64,000 bases of DNA, taken from contig NZ_FWXV01000008.1 of assembly GCF_900176515.1 (NCBI RefSeq), positions 372,001-436,000 of the forward strand. Reading direction: 5' to 3'. The notes beneath the pieces are model-generated. The model ran no database searches and had not been told where the DNA came from. It saw only the letters and a list, made by a program, of their open reading frames with translations. Below are positions 27,501 to 36,068 of this stretch, piece after piece. Origin of the DNA: Kibdelosporangium aridum (GTDB lineage Bacteria > Actinomycetota > Actinomycetes > Mycobacteriales > Pseudonocardiaceae). How positions within the stretch are numbered: the stretch's first letter is position 1; each line of letters begins with the position of its first letter. The position numbers and the translations under genes were made by a program.

Positions 27501-30500
27501 GTGCCGCACTGGCGGCGTCCTGTTATGTCGAGATGGCCTTCGCCGCAGCGGCGACCACATTGGACCGGCCCGCTGAGAAGCTGGGACTGCGGGCGATCAC
27601 GCTGCATGAGCCGTTGCTGCTCACCGAGAACACCTGGGTCACGACGACGTGTACCCGCGATGAAGTCCTCTTCCACACCAAAGGGCCGGACGGCAGGTGG
27701 ATCCTGCACTGTGGCGCGTCGATCACGGACGCGGACACCAGCGAATGGTCACAGACCCCGGACTGCGATGAACCGATCACTGGGTTCTACGACCGGCTGC
27801 GGTCAGCAGGAATCGACTACGGGCCCGCGTTCACCGGCGTGACCCAAGCGTACCGAGGCGAAGACAGTGCCACGGTGACGATCTCCCTGCCGGAGACAGC
27901 GCCTCGGATCGGCTACCTGATACATCCTTCGATTCTGGACGCGTGCCTTCAGGGCATTGCCGCCGCTGTGCCGTTGGCCGAACCCGACGTTCGATACGTG
28001 CCGATGGAACTCGGTCACGTCCGGCTGCTCGGCGACCCTGGATCCGGGGTACGGGCGTACATCTCGGTGACGAACGGCGATGGTGGACTGGCGTGTGACG
28101 TCCGGCTGGTTGACGACGACGGCCAAGTCCTGCTGGAGATCACGGACGTGTTCCTGCGCAAGGTCGCGCGTTCACCGTTCCCCGGACGGTTGCGACAGAG
28201 CCTGCTTGCCCGCGGCTGGGTGCCTAGCGATCCACCTGATGCGGGCGACCAGGGACTGGTGCTGCTGGTGACCGAGCCGGATCATCCGTTCGCCGACTCC
28301 GCCGTAGCCGCGATCGACTCCGCCGGAGTGCCGTGCCGGATTGTGTCCACAGTGAACAAGGACATGCTTCTGAGTGAGCGTCCGACAGCAGTCGTACTGC
28401 TGGTCCCACCGGACGCGTCCCATGGACTGGAAACCGGCAAATGGGCCGTGCTCGACTGTGTGGACTTGGTGCGTGTCATTGCTGATCTGCCAGGCAAGCC
28501 GCCGAGGCTGTGGCTTGTCACCACCAATGCCGCGGCCGTCGCACGGGGCGAACGTGGACAGCCCGGTCCGGCTTCCCTTCGCGGTCTCGTGCGTGTCTTG
28601 TCCTACGAACATCCAGGTATCCACGCGAGCTGGCTCGACGTCACGGACGGGTCGGAGTTGGCCCGTGAGCTCACCGCAGACGCGCCCGACGACGAAGTTG
28701 CCTGGCGGGAAGGCCGTCGTTACGTGGCTCGCCTGACGAGCGCGTCGGACCTCCCATCCGTGGTTCCTGTAGTACGTCCGGACGGTGGCTACGTGATCAC
28801 CGGTGGCCTTGGCGGGATCGGCCTGCTGCTGGCGGAATGGCTGGCCGCCAAGGGCGCTACTCGTATTGTCCTCAATGGACGTAAGCCGCCGGGACGTGCC
28901 GCCATGGCGACAGTCGACGAACTGCGCTCGGCGGGTGTCTCGGTCGAGATCGTGCTGGGCGACGTGGCGGAGCTGGGTGTGGCCGAACGCCTGCTTGAGG
29001 CGGCGGGAACGCCACGCGGCGTCGCGCACGCCGCAGCCGTGTTCGACGACAGCACAGTGTCGCTTTTGGACGAGGAAACGCTGTGCCGGACTTGGCGGCC
29101 CAAGGCGGAGGGCGCATGGCGGTTGCACGCGGCAAGCCTGGGACATGACCTGGACTGGTGGCTCGGATTCTCGTCCGCCACCGCACTGCACGGGTTGCCT
29201 GGCCAACCAGCCTACGCCTCCGCCAACGCCTATCTGGACGCCCTCGTGGCCATGCGACGTGCCGATGGTCTGCCTGCCGTGACGGTGAACTGGGGCACGT
29301 GGGCGGAAGTCGGAGCGGCCGCGGACATCGAGGTCCCCTGGATCCATCCGATCCCTCCGGCCGAAGGACTCGAGGTCGTCGAGGCCGCGATCTCCGCGCG
29401 TGGTGCCGAGATCGCGGCCGTGCGGCTGAACACCTCCCGGCTCGCGACTGAGTTCCCCCAACTGGTGAGCATCCCGTTCTTCTCGGAGGTCCTCGCTGGA
29501 CATGCGGTCGCCGAAACCGGTGCCTGGCCGGGGATCGAAGCCGTCCGGGCCCGTGGCCAGGACCAGGCCCGTCAGCTCGTGGCTGCTCAGGTCAGATCCC
29601 GCGTCGCGTCGGTGATGGGCTTGGCCGCCGACGCGCTCGCTGACGATCTACCGCTGACGAGCCTCGGCGTGGACTCGTTGCTGGCCATGCGGATCCGTAA
29701 CGCCCTGCAGCACGACCTGGAGATCAGCCTGCCGGTGTCGGTGCTGCTCACCGGCGCCACCCTGACCGGACTGTGCGCCCGCGTGTTCACCGAGACCGGC
29801 ATCGAACAAGTGCCGGAGACATCGTCGCCGTCGGTTCTCGTGCCACCCCGGGACGCGGCCGAACGCTTGGTCGCATCGGTCTGGCAGGACGTACTCGGCA
29901 CCCAGGTCGGGGTGACCCACGAGTTTCCGGGTGACGACGCCCAGGCCGAGCAGGTCGCGGTACTGCTGAGCAAACGGGCAGCACACGAGTTCAGCACCAC
30001 TGAACTGTTCGCGAGACCTACCGTCGAACTGATGGCGAACCTGGTGCGTGCGGCCGATCGGGCACATGGACCGGTCCGGGTGTTACGCGCGGGCGACGAT
30101 CCGTTGTTCTTCTTCCACCCTGGAGGCGGGGACACAGCGGTGTTCCGCCAACTCGTCGACCTGCTCGACGTCCCAGCGTACGGATTCGACCGGATCGACG
30201 ACACCAACACTGTCGAGCAACGTGTCGACCGTTTCCTGCCCGAACTGCGGGCGATCCAGCCGGCTGGCCCGTACCGGCTCGCTGGTTGGTCCTTCGGTGG
30301 GTTTCAGGCTTTCGAGATGGCGCAACGGCTTACGCGTGCGGGCGAGATCGTCGACCCGCTCGTGCTGATCGACCCGATCCTGCCGCTGCCGCAAGAACCC
30401 GGACTGACCGAACAACAGCGGCTGGAACGACGGTTCCACCGGTTCGGCGAGTTCCTGGAGACCAGTTACGGCAGGCGAGTCGAGTTGCCGTACGCCGATC

Positions 30501-30868
30501 TGGCCACCATGAGCGAAGAGGACCAAGCGGACCTGTTGATCGCCACGATCACCGCGGCCGGTCTGGTCAACGAACAGGTCAGTGCCGCGATCCTGGCCCA
30601 TCAGCGGTCGTCCTTCCTGGACGCACGACTGCTGGAACGCTACCAGCCCGAACAGTACGACGGTCCAGTCGTGTTCTACAGCGCGGAGTCCAGTGTTCCA
30701 GGTGGCCTGCGAGATCCCCGGTTCGACCGCACGGACCCGGCCCGCGGCTGGGATTCCGTCTGCGGGAACCTCGAAATCATCACTGTGCCGGGACATCACC
30801 TGTCCCTGCTTGATCCACCCACTGTGAATGTGATCGCCGAACACCTGGCCGGTGTGCTACGCCGGTAG
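24539..30868 (+). CDS. Type I PKS: ACP-KS-AT-DH-KR-ACP-degenerate carrier-TE
   Basis: A 2109-residue polyketide synthase, TTG start overlapping the FAAL stop. ACP1 (1-80, Ser38 in GLTSREA) should receive the FAAL acyl chain. KS (91-515) has Cys262 (ACSSS), His397 (EAHGTGT) and His437 (NMGHLEA). AT (618-905) has Ser701 in GHSLGE and an unusual VAGH at 800-803 instead of HAFH or YASH. DH (945-1210) has His983 and Asp1134, but Ala992 stands where HxxxGxxxxP expects Pro. KR (1225-1620) has GGLGGIG, Ser1546, Tyr1559 and Asn1563. ACP2 (1675-1750) has Ser1713. A second carrier-like segment (1770-1840) reads EFPGDDAQA and lacks the phosphopantetheine Ser. TE (1850-2109) has Ser1918 (GWSFGG) and His2086/2087. 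One condensation on a fatty starter, beta-reduction, possible dehydration and release is predicted. Confidence 0.95.
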   Translation: MTAAQLRDWLVASIARVCGIATSDVDTDRPLLEYGLTSREAVSLAGELADMLDRELPSTLVWQHSSISSLVAALTDAPAVSTVDSPVMTGEPIAVVGIGCRLPGHVNSPADLWELLSDGGNAITRVPDGRWDQFGHDSLEQAEQLARTTRWGGFLSDITGFDADFFGITPREAAVTDPQQRLLLEVTQEALEHAGMAPDRLRASRTGVFIGISGNEYSRLTFGDVSRVDPWTATGSALSVAANRLSYVFDWRGPSIAVDTACSSSLVAVHLAMQSLRSGESEIAVAGGANLLLGPGVTATFDQMGVTAPDGLCKAFDASANGIGRAEGAAVVVLKPLSVAMRDRDRVLAVLRGSAVNSDGRSNGLTAPNPAAQEALLRAAYASAEVDPAKVDYVEAHGTGTLLGDPIEAGALGTVLGMAPGRERPLLIGSVKTNMGHLEAAAGITGLIKVVLALVHHRIPASLHFHEPNPYIPFRQLRLAVVAGQRSWPSDGRPALAGVSGFGFGGTNAHVVVEQAPREHRTNGRKNVRRQFVIAANTEKRVRRAADRLADWLTSKGNHAEFADVEHTLARRASGRTRAVVTARDHQQLVSGLRALVSGRTQPGVAIGSRKNASGGVVWVFSGQGAQWAGMGQRLLAEEPAFADAVAEIDRAGIPLSGVLAEGHVPEAFEQLQPVLFGLQVALARLWQHHGAQPAAVIGHSLGEVAAAVIAGAVSLADGVRIVKTRARLLATTAGTGAMAVLEMSEQDVSELLIAYPAVDLAVFNAPRQTGVAGPVGDVLDVVTEAGRRGVPTGLIKSTVAGHSRLVEPITAALRTELSTVEAMDPVVPIYPTALDGGRFDAEYWAANVRRPVRFAQAIEAARQDGYRTFLEISAHPLLRHAIGETVPDATVLGTLRRDEPGSFHASLGALIANCDRPPRTAGRLIDVPTTAWEHSEHWVAPIDSAPAGEHPLLGTHAEIPEQGFHIWRADLGTRRHPWLADHRIDGSAALAASCYVEMAFAAAATTLDRPAEKLGLRAITLHEPLLLTENTWVTTTCTRDEVLFHTKGPDGRWILHCGASITDADTSEWSQTPDCDEPITGFYDRLRSAGIDYGPAFTGVTQAYRGEDSATVTISLPETAPRIGYLIHPSILDACLQGIAAAVPLAEPDVRYVPMELGHVRLLGDPGSGVRAYISVTNGDGGLACDVRLVDDDGQVLLEITDVFLRKVARSPFPGRLRQSLLARGWVPSDPPDAGDQGLVLLVTEPDHPFADSAVAAIDSAGVPCRIVSTVNKDMLLSERPTAVVLLVPPDASHGLETGKWAVLDCVDLVRVIADLPGKPPRLWLVTTNAAAVARGERGQPGPASLRGLVRVLSYEHPGIHASWLDVTDGSELARELTADAPDDEVAWREGRRYVARLTSASDLPSVVPVVRPDGGYVITGGLGGIGLLLAEWLAAKGATRIVLNGRKPPGRAAMATVDELRSAGVSVEIVLGDVAELGVAERLLEAAGTPRGVAHAAAVFDDSTVSLLDEETLCRTWRPKAEGAWRLHAASLGHDLDWWLGFSSATALHGLPGQPAYASANAYLDALVAMRRADGLPAVTVNWGTWAEVGAAADIEVPWIHPIPPAEGLEVVEAAISARGAEIAAVRLNTSRLATEFPQLVSIPFFSEVLAGHAVAETGAWPGIEAVRARGQDQARQLVAAQVRSRVASVMGLAADALADDLPLTSLGVDSLLAMRIRNALQHDLEISLPVSVLLTGATLTGLCARVFTETGIEQVPETSSPSVLVPPRDAAERLVASVWQDVLGTQVGVTHEFPGDDAQAEQVAVLLSKRAAHEFSTTELFARPTVELMANLVRAADRAHGPVRVLRAGDDPLFFFHPGGGDTAVFRQLVDLLDVPAYGFDRIDDTNTVEQRVDRFLPELRAIQPAGPYRLAGWSFGGFQAFEMAQRLTRAGEIVDPLVLIDPILPLPQEPGLTEQQRLERRFHRFGEFLETSYGRRVELPYADLATMSEEDQADLLIATITAAGLVNEQVSAAILAHQRSSFLDARLLERYQPEQYDGPVVFYSAESSVPGGLRDPRFDRTDPARGWDSVCGNLEIITVPGHHLSLLDPPTVNVIAEHLAGVLRR

Positions 30869-30887
30869 ATCCAGGAGGTCGTCAACC

Positions 30888-32282
30888 ATGCGCAGAGCAG
30901 CGCGACTAGTCCTTGCCGTATCCCTGCTGTCGGTCGCTGTCGTCGGCACAGCCGAAGCCTTGGCCGCCCCCACGGTGACTGCTGTACCTGCGAATGCGGG
31001 GAAAGGATGGCCGGTCAGTGGCGCGAAAGGCGTCATCGACCTTGCCGCCCGGGGTTATGTCGAAGAGGAATACCTGATGTCCGGGCGTGCCAACACCTAT
31101 GAACAGGTGGGCTCGTGGACCAGCGACGGTAAATGGAACATGCGGGTCGCCACGAGCGACAACCCGTACACGACAAGGATCGTGGTTGTCCGGCCAACCG
31201 ATCCGGCCAGGTTCAGTGGCACGGTCGTGGCCGAGTGGCTGAACGTCAGCTTCGGAGTGGACATCCCGGTCGACTTCTCCCAGTCCTACCAGCACTTCCT
31301 GCGGTCCGGGCACATCTATGTCGGCGTGACCGCACAGAAAGGTGGTGCCGACAAGCTCAAGAGCCTCGATCCGGGCCGGTACGGCGCGGTGAACATCAGC
31401 GCGGACACGTTGTCGTACGACATCTTCAGTCAGGCCGCGGAAGCGGTTCGCGCCTATCCACGGTTGCTTGGCGGCCGGGCTGCCGATGTCGTTCTCGGCA
31501 CGGGACACTCGCAGTCGGCGTTGCGGCTGACCACATATGCCAACGCTGTGCAGCCTGTGCACGAGGCATATGACGGTCTGATGCTCCACGGCCGTGCCGC
31601 ACTCGCAGCACCGATCGGCGATGGCCTCATCGGCGCGCTCTCAGCCAAGATCCGTACAGACCTCCGTGACCCGGTGTTCATTCTGCAGGCCGAAACCGAC
31701 GTGGTGTTCTCGTCATCCGTCCGCCAGGACACCGCGCTCGTCCGGACTTGGGAGGTCGCCGGGACGGCCCACGCCGACCAGTACGGGCTGGATCTCTACA
31801 ACGCGGCAAACGCCCGTGACAAGGCAATCAACGACGGCGCCGCGACATACTGCGACAAGCCGGTCAACAGCATGACCTTCCGATACGCGGAGAACGCCGC
31901 GTTCCACCACCTCGACCGATGGGCGAGGGGCGGTGCCGCGCCGCCAACGGCATCACCGATCACCATGCTGCTGGGCCTGATCATCGTGCGTGACGCCGAC
32001 CAGAACGCCCTGGGCGGTCTCCGGTTGCCGGATCTCGACACGCCAATCGCGGCTCACGCGCCGAACAACAGCGGCGGCAACGTTCCTGGTGCCTGTGGAC
32101 TGCTGGGCACCACGACTCCGTTCACCCCGGACCGGCTCCGCCAGCTGTATCCGGATCACGCCACGTATGTCGCGAAGTTCGTCGAAGCCGCGAACCGCGC
32201 CCTGAACGCCGGATATCTCCTGCGGCCGGACTACGACGAGGCCGTGGCTCGCGCCCGCGCAGCCAACGTGCCACCTTCGTGA
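30888..32282 (+). CDS. Secreted alpha/beta hydrolase-domain protein
   Basis: A 464-residue exported protein. The ATG at 30888 follows an AGGAGG box. A Sec signal (residues 1-27, MRRAARLVLAVSLLSVAVVG, then EALAAP) is present. The body matches the large actinobacterial alpha/beta hydrolase domain family: VVAEWLNVSFGVD, LRSGHIYVGVTAQKGG, LDPGRYGAVN, ADTLSYDIFSQA, GTGHSQSALRL (nucleophile Ser in GHSQS), VFILQAETDV and TAHADQYGL (likely His). It is 19 bp behind the PKS and probably co-transcribed, so it may modify the exported lipid outside the membrane. The substrate is unknown. Confidence 0.85.
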   Translation: MRRAARLVLAVSLLSVAVVGTAEALAAPTVTAVPANAGKGWPVSGAKGVIDLAARGYVEEEYLMSGRANTYEQVGSWTSDGKWNMRVATSDNPYTTRIVVVRPTDPARFSGTVVAEWLNVSFGVDIPVDFSQSYQHFLRSGHIYVGVTAQKGGADKLKSLDPGRYGAVNISADTLSYDIFSQAAEAVRAYPRLLGGRAADVVLGTGHSQSALRLTTYANAVQPVHEAYDGLMLHGRAALAAPIGDGLIGALSAKIRTDLRDPVFILQAETDVVFSSSVRQDTALVRTWEVAGTAHADQYGLDLYNAANARDKAINDGAATYCDKPVNSMTFRYAENAAFHHLDRWARGGAAPPTASPITMLLGLIIVRDADQNALGGLRLPDLDTPIAAHAPNNSGGNVPGACGLLGTTTPFTPDRLRQLYPDHATYVAKFVEAANRALNAGYLLRPDYDEAVARARAANVPPS

Positions 32283-32286
32283 TGTT

Positions 32287-33462
32287 TCAGCGCACAGATC
32301 GAACGGGTTGAATCAGTGCAGCACCGACCAGGCCACACGCCCCAGCGAGCAGGTACAACGGCGTGTATCCACCCAGGCTCGTGATCACGACTCCCGCGAG
32401 TGCCGGGGCGATGGCCTGCGGAGCGGTGTTGGCGATGTTGACCAGACCAAGGTCGCGGGCCCGATCCGCGTCGGATGGCAGGACTTGCGTGATCAGCGCG
32501 TTGTCCACGGCAAGGTATACGCCGTACCCGACGCCCATCAGGCCCGCGGCCCACACGGCACTCGGCCAGGTTTTGCCCAGTCCCAGTACCAAGCTCGCAG
32601 CGGCGACGACGATCGAGGACACGATGACGAACGGCTTGCGCCTGCCGGATCGGTCGGACCAACGCCCGGCGATGACGCTCGTGGGCACCACACCGGCCGT
32701 GTAGATCAACAGCAGCAGGAACACCGATTGCGCCGGATCTGGCCGATGCACCACATCACGCAGGTAGTACAGCAGGTAGAGAGTACCGACGGCGTTGGCT
32801 GCCTGGATCGCGAACCGGCATCCGAACGCCCATGCCAGGTCCCGGCTCCCACGCAGCCGGAATCGTGTCCGGTGCTGTCGCGGCTGATGTGGACGGTCGG
32901 CCGGGTCGAGCACGAACGGCAGCACGAACGCCAACTGGGCCACGGCCAGGGTGAAGTAGGCGGTGAACTGGTCGGTCACGACCACGGAGACGACAAAGGT
33001 ACCGATGATCAAAGCCAATGGAATCGGCAGGCCGACGAACGCGGACACCACACCGCGTTGATCCACCGGGACTTGGTCGGGCACGGCCGCGCTCAGCGCC
33101 GCGTACATCGCGTTGGTGGCGGCTTGCACCGTAATCCAGAACACCGCGACACCGAGGATCGTGTGCTGGGCACCGAGTACGACGAGCGCGGCGCTGCCCG
33201 CGATACCGCTGCCCAGCACCCATGGCCGGCGGCGCCCGAACCGGGATGTCGTCCGATCGGAGAGCGCCCCGGCGATCGGGCACACCACAATGGACACCAC
33301 GGCGGCCGCTGCGGTGATCCAGCCGAGCGCGAGCACCTTGCCGTCCGGGTCGATCGCTTCGATCTGCAACGGCAGAAGCACCTGGATCGGTGTCAGCACG
33401 GCGATCGACATGCCGAACGTGGCCAGCGACAGCGCTCCGATCCAGCGCTTGCCAACCGTCAT
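32287..33462 (-). CDS. MFS transporter
   Basis: A 391-residue, ~12-TM major facilitator. Loop motifs are GALSDRTTSRFGRRRPWVLG (N-half A-motif) and GRWSDRSGRRKPFVIV (C-half), a pattern seen in the sugar/cation-symporter-like and YcaD-type MFS subgroups. Its start overlaps the stop of the upstream ligase gene as ATGA, so the two are translationally coupled; uptake of the ligase substrate, or export of its product, is the natural guess. It converges on the PKS-linked hydrolase with only 4 bp between stops. Confidence 0.85.
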   Translation of the reverse strand: MTVGKRWIGALSLATFGMSIAVLTPIQVLLPLQIEAIDPDGKVLALGWITAAAAVVSIVVCPIAGALSDRTTSRFGRRRPWVLGSGIAGSAALVVLGAQHTILGVAVFWITVQAATNAMYAALSAAVPDQVPVDQRGVVSAFVGLPIPLALIIGTFVVSVVVTDQFTAYFTLAVAQLAFVLPFVLDPADRPHQPRQHRTRFRLRGSRDLAWAFGCRFAIQAANAVGTLYLLYYLRDVVHRPDPAQSVFLLLLIYTAGVVPTSVIAGRWSDRSGRRKPFVIVSSIVVAAASLVLGLGKTWPSAVWAAGLMGVGYGVYLAVDNALITQVLPSDADRARDLGLVNIANTAPQAIAPALAGVVITSLGGYTPLYLLAGACGLVGAALIQPVRSVR

Positions 33463-34889
33463 AACCGTCGTTCACGCACTTGGGCCCGGCGTACCTTCCC
33501 GGCGTCGTCACGCAACGGGAACTCCACGCGTTCGAAGGTTCGCGGCAGTTTGTACGTGGCCAACCTGTCCTTCAGATGGCCGAGTAGTGCGGCCTCGTCC
33601 AACGGGCCGTCGGTCTGCACCACGGCGTGGATGACGTTGCCGTACTCCTCGTCCGGCAGGCCGATCACACAGCTGGACAGGACAGACGGATGCTCGTCAA
33701 GTGCGTTCTCGATTTCGGCTGGGAAGATGTTCGCCCCGCCGACCAGGATCATGTCCGGCTTGCGATCGGCGAGATACACGTACCCCTCGGCATCCATCCT
33801 TCCGATGTCTCCTGTGGACTCCCAGCCGTCGTTCACAATGGTCGCTTTGGCACCGAGGTACCGGTATGTCTCTGGGGAACCGGGAGTGCGGCGCATCCAG
33901 ATCTCACCTGTTTCGCCAGGCGGGACATCGCGATGTTCGGCGTCGAGCACACGGATCTCACCGCGCGCCACCCGGCCGACGCTGCCCGGATGGTCAAGCC
34001 ACTCCGCACCGGATATCAGACATGCCGCCTGTGCTTCGGTGGCCGCGTACAACTCGAAAACACGGTGCGGGCCAAGCCAATCCAGCCATGCGCGCTTGAG
34101 CCACGGTGCGCAGGGAGCGGCTCCGTGCAGGACGATCTGCAAGCTGGACACGTCCGCTTCCGCCCGGACCTCCTCAGGCAGCCGCCATACCCGGTGCATC
34201 ATGGTCGGTACGAGAAACGTCCACTGCACTCGATACGCCTCGATCAGCCGAAGCAGTTCGGCCGGGTCGAACTTGGGCATCACCACGACATGGCTGCCGG
34301 TGAACAGGGCTGCCGAGGCCATCATGAACGGCCCGTTGTGCGACAACGGTCCGGCGACCAGATGAACGCCGTCCGGAGGCATGGCGAACGCTCCGGCGTA
34401 CTCGTCCATGACCTCCGCGCATGCTGGTTGCGTCGACATGATCACCTTCGGCCTGCCGGTGCTGCCGCCAGACGCGGGAGCCTTCCAGGAGGCAGCGATC
34501 ACCGGCGGCAGCGGATCATCCGGGTACTCGTGACCCGCCGGAACCGTTTGGCGTCCAGGGACGTCCAGTCCGATCACGAGCGCCGGCTCGGCGACGTCGA
34601 GCACTGCGGTGAGCTCGGCCAAGGGGAGTCGGTGGGATACCGGCTGCGGGGTGGCACCGAGTTTCCACGTGGCCACCGCCGCGCAGACGAACTCGACTCC
34701 GTTGGGCAGGCCGATCGTGACCAGATCGCCCGCGACCACCCCACAATCGGCGTAAGCACGGGCGAGCGCGTTCGTCCGGCGGTCGAGTTCCCGGCGGGTC
34801 AGCGTTTCCGGCCCGCACGTCACGGCGGGCCGATCGGGGTCTGCCTCGGCGAGCCGGGCCAGGCGGTCAGCGAGTGCGGTCGGCTGCAT
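33459..34889 (-). CDS. AMP-dependent acyl-CoA-ligase-like enzyme
   Basis: A 476-residue adenylate-forming enzyme. Motifs: P-loop-like SGGSTGRPKVIM (the usual TSGTTG is altered to ASGGSTG), FELYAATEAQ, GEIWMRR, ESTGDIGRMDAEGYVYLADR, ILVGGANIFPAEIENAL and DDAGKVRRAQV with the A10 Lys. The short N-terminal domain and these motifs are like the bile-acid/O-succinylbenzoate-type CoA ligases. Substrate: probably a carboxylic acid, to judge from the coupled MFS transporter. It is divergent from the PucR-type regulator at 34988 with a 98-bp promoter gap, so that regulator may control it. Confidence 0.88.
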   Translation of the reverse strand: MQPTALADRLARLAEADPDRPAVTCGPETLTRRELDRRTNALARAYADCGVVAGDLVTIGLPNGVEFVCAAVATWKLGATPQPVSHRLPLAELTAVLDVAEPALVIGLDVPGRQTVPAGHEYPDDPLPPVIAASWKAPASGGSTGRPKVIMSTQPACAEVMDEYAGAFAMPPDGVHLVAGPLSHNGPFMMASAALFTGSHVVVMPKFDPAELLRLIEAYRVQWTFLVPTMMHRVWRLPEEVRAEADVSSLQIVLHGAAPCAPWLKRAWLDWLGPHRVFELYAATEAQAACLISGAEWLDHPGSVGRVARGEIRVLDAEHRDVPPGETGEIWMRRTPGSPETYRYLGAKATIVNDGWESTGDIGRMDAEGYVYLADRKPDMILVGGANIFPAEIENALDEHPSVLSSCVIGLPDEEYGNVIHAVVQTDGPLDEAALLGHLKDRLATYKLPRTFERVEFPLRDDAGKVRRAQVRERRL

Positions 34890-34987
34890 CTCGGCATCGT
34901 CATGCCGGCAAGGCGCTGCGGCAATATGGCCGGACGAACGCTGGTGTCGCGACCATCTCGACGATGCTCAGGTTGGAGGTTTGCACA

Positions 34988-36061
34988 ATGACGGTACGCG
35001 CTGTCCTCGACAACCTAGCCGGACAACCAGCCCGGCTCGACGCGCTTGTCGACCGGCTGGTCGCCAGAATCCGAGCCGCGGTACCGGAATACGCGACGAT
35101 CCCGGATCACGTGCTGCGGAGAGGTAACCGGCAGATCGTCGCCGTCGCAGTCGGGCACCTCAGAGACGGCTGCCTGCCGGACGCAGCTGAACTACACGAG
35201 ATCACCGAGATCGGCGTGGACCGTGCGCGCCAGGGAATCAGCGTGGCGGCCGTGCTGGCCGCGTACCGGGTGTCCGGCGAGGAGTTCTGGAAAGTCCTGT
35301 CGGCCGAGGCGCATGGACGTGGTGCTTCCGATGCGGCACTGCTCAGCACGGTCGAGTTCATCTGGCAATGGCTTGACGTCGTGACGGTGGCTGCGGCGGC
35401 CGCTCATCGCGAGGCCGAGCCCGGCAGCTACGGCGTTGCTCTTCGAGCCCTGCTGACCCGTCCCGGCGCCGATACCTATTTGTGGCAGCTCGGCCTCGAT
35501 CCGGCGGGGAGGTATGCCGCGGTGCGCGGTCGACTGGCCCCAGGCATCACGGTGTCCACCTTGCGTGAGCGTGGCCTGGTCATGGCTGTGGACAACCGCG
35601 AAGTGCTCGGCCTCGTGAGTGGTCCAGATGTTATCGAGCCGAGGTTCGGCACATTCGGGATCGGCCCACTGGTCGCGGCGGCAGATCTCCACACGTCATA
35701 CCTGACAGCCGGACGGGTCCTCGCGGCAGCCGTGCGGCTCGGTCTGACCGGCTCGCATCGGCTCGACACCCTGCGGCTCACCTACGTCGCCGCCACCGAC
35801 CAGCAGATGACTCACGTCCTGTCGAGCAGGATTCTCGCCCCACTCAGCGCAAAAGGACCGTATGGTGCGGACATCTGGCGATCGGTGGTGTCCTATATGG
35901 ACAGCAGAATGTGCGTGGCCGAAGCCGCCGCCGCGCTGCACGTGCACCCGAACACGTTGCGTCACCGGCTGGCGCAGTTCACCGCGCTGACCGGCGTAAG
36001 CCTGCGTGACCCCGCTGACCTCGCCGAGATCTGGTGGCTGACGGTGGCCGGCCGGCAGTGA
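34988..36061 (+). CDS. PucR-type helix-turn-helix regulator
   Basis: A 357-residue regulator started at the ATG at 34988, which has GGAGG 8 nt upstream; earlier in-frame ATGs (34874, 34964) lack this. The N-terminal helical sensor region (ARIRAAVPEYATIPDHV, ARQGISVAAVLAAYRVSGEEFW) resembles that of the gene at 16133. The C-terminal helix-turn-helix is ALHVHPNTLRHRLAQFTALTG. It is probably a local activator: divergent from the ligase-MFS operon and convergent with a small ABM-like gene. Confidence 0.85.
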   Translation: MTVRAVLDNLAGQPARLDALVDRLVARIRAAVPEYATIPDHVLRRGNRQIVAVAVGHLRDGCLPDAAELHEITEIGVDRARQGISVAAVLAAYRVSGEEFWKVLSAEAHGRGASDAALLSTVEFIWQWLDVVTVAAAAAHREAEPGSYGVALRALLTRPGADTYLWQLGLDPAGRYAAVRGRLAPGITVSTLRERGLVMAVDNREVLGLVSGPDVIEPRFGTFGIGPLVAAADLHTSYLTAGRVLAAAVRLGLTGSHRLDTLRLTYVAATDQQMTHVLSSRILAPLSAKGPYGADIWRSVVSYMDSRMCVAEAAAALHVHPNTLRHRLAQFTALTGVSLRDPADLAEIWWLTVAGRQ

Positions 36062-36068
36062 ACCGGGT

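Noticed and set aside
32308..34365. 685-codon plus-strand frame opposite the MFS and ligase genes
   Set aside because: Antisense shadow; both minus-strand genes have clear family motifs.
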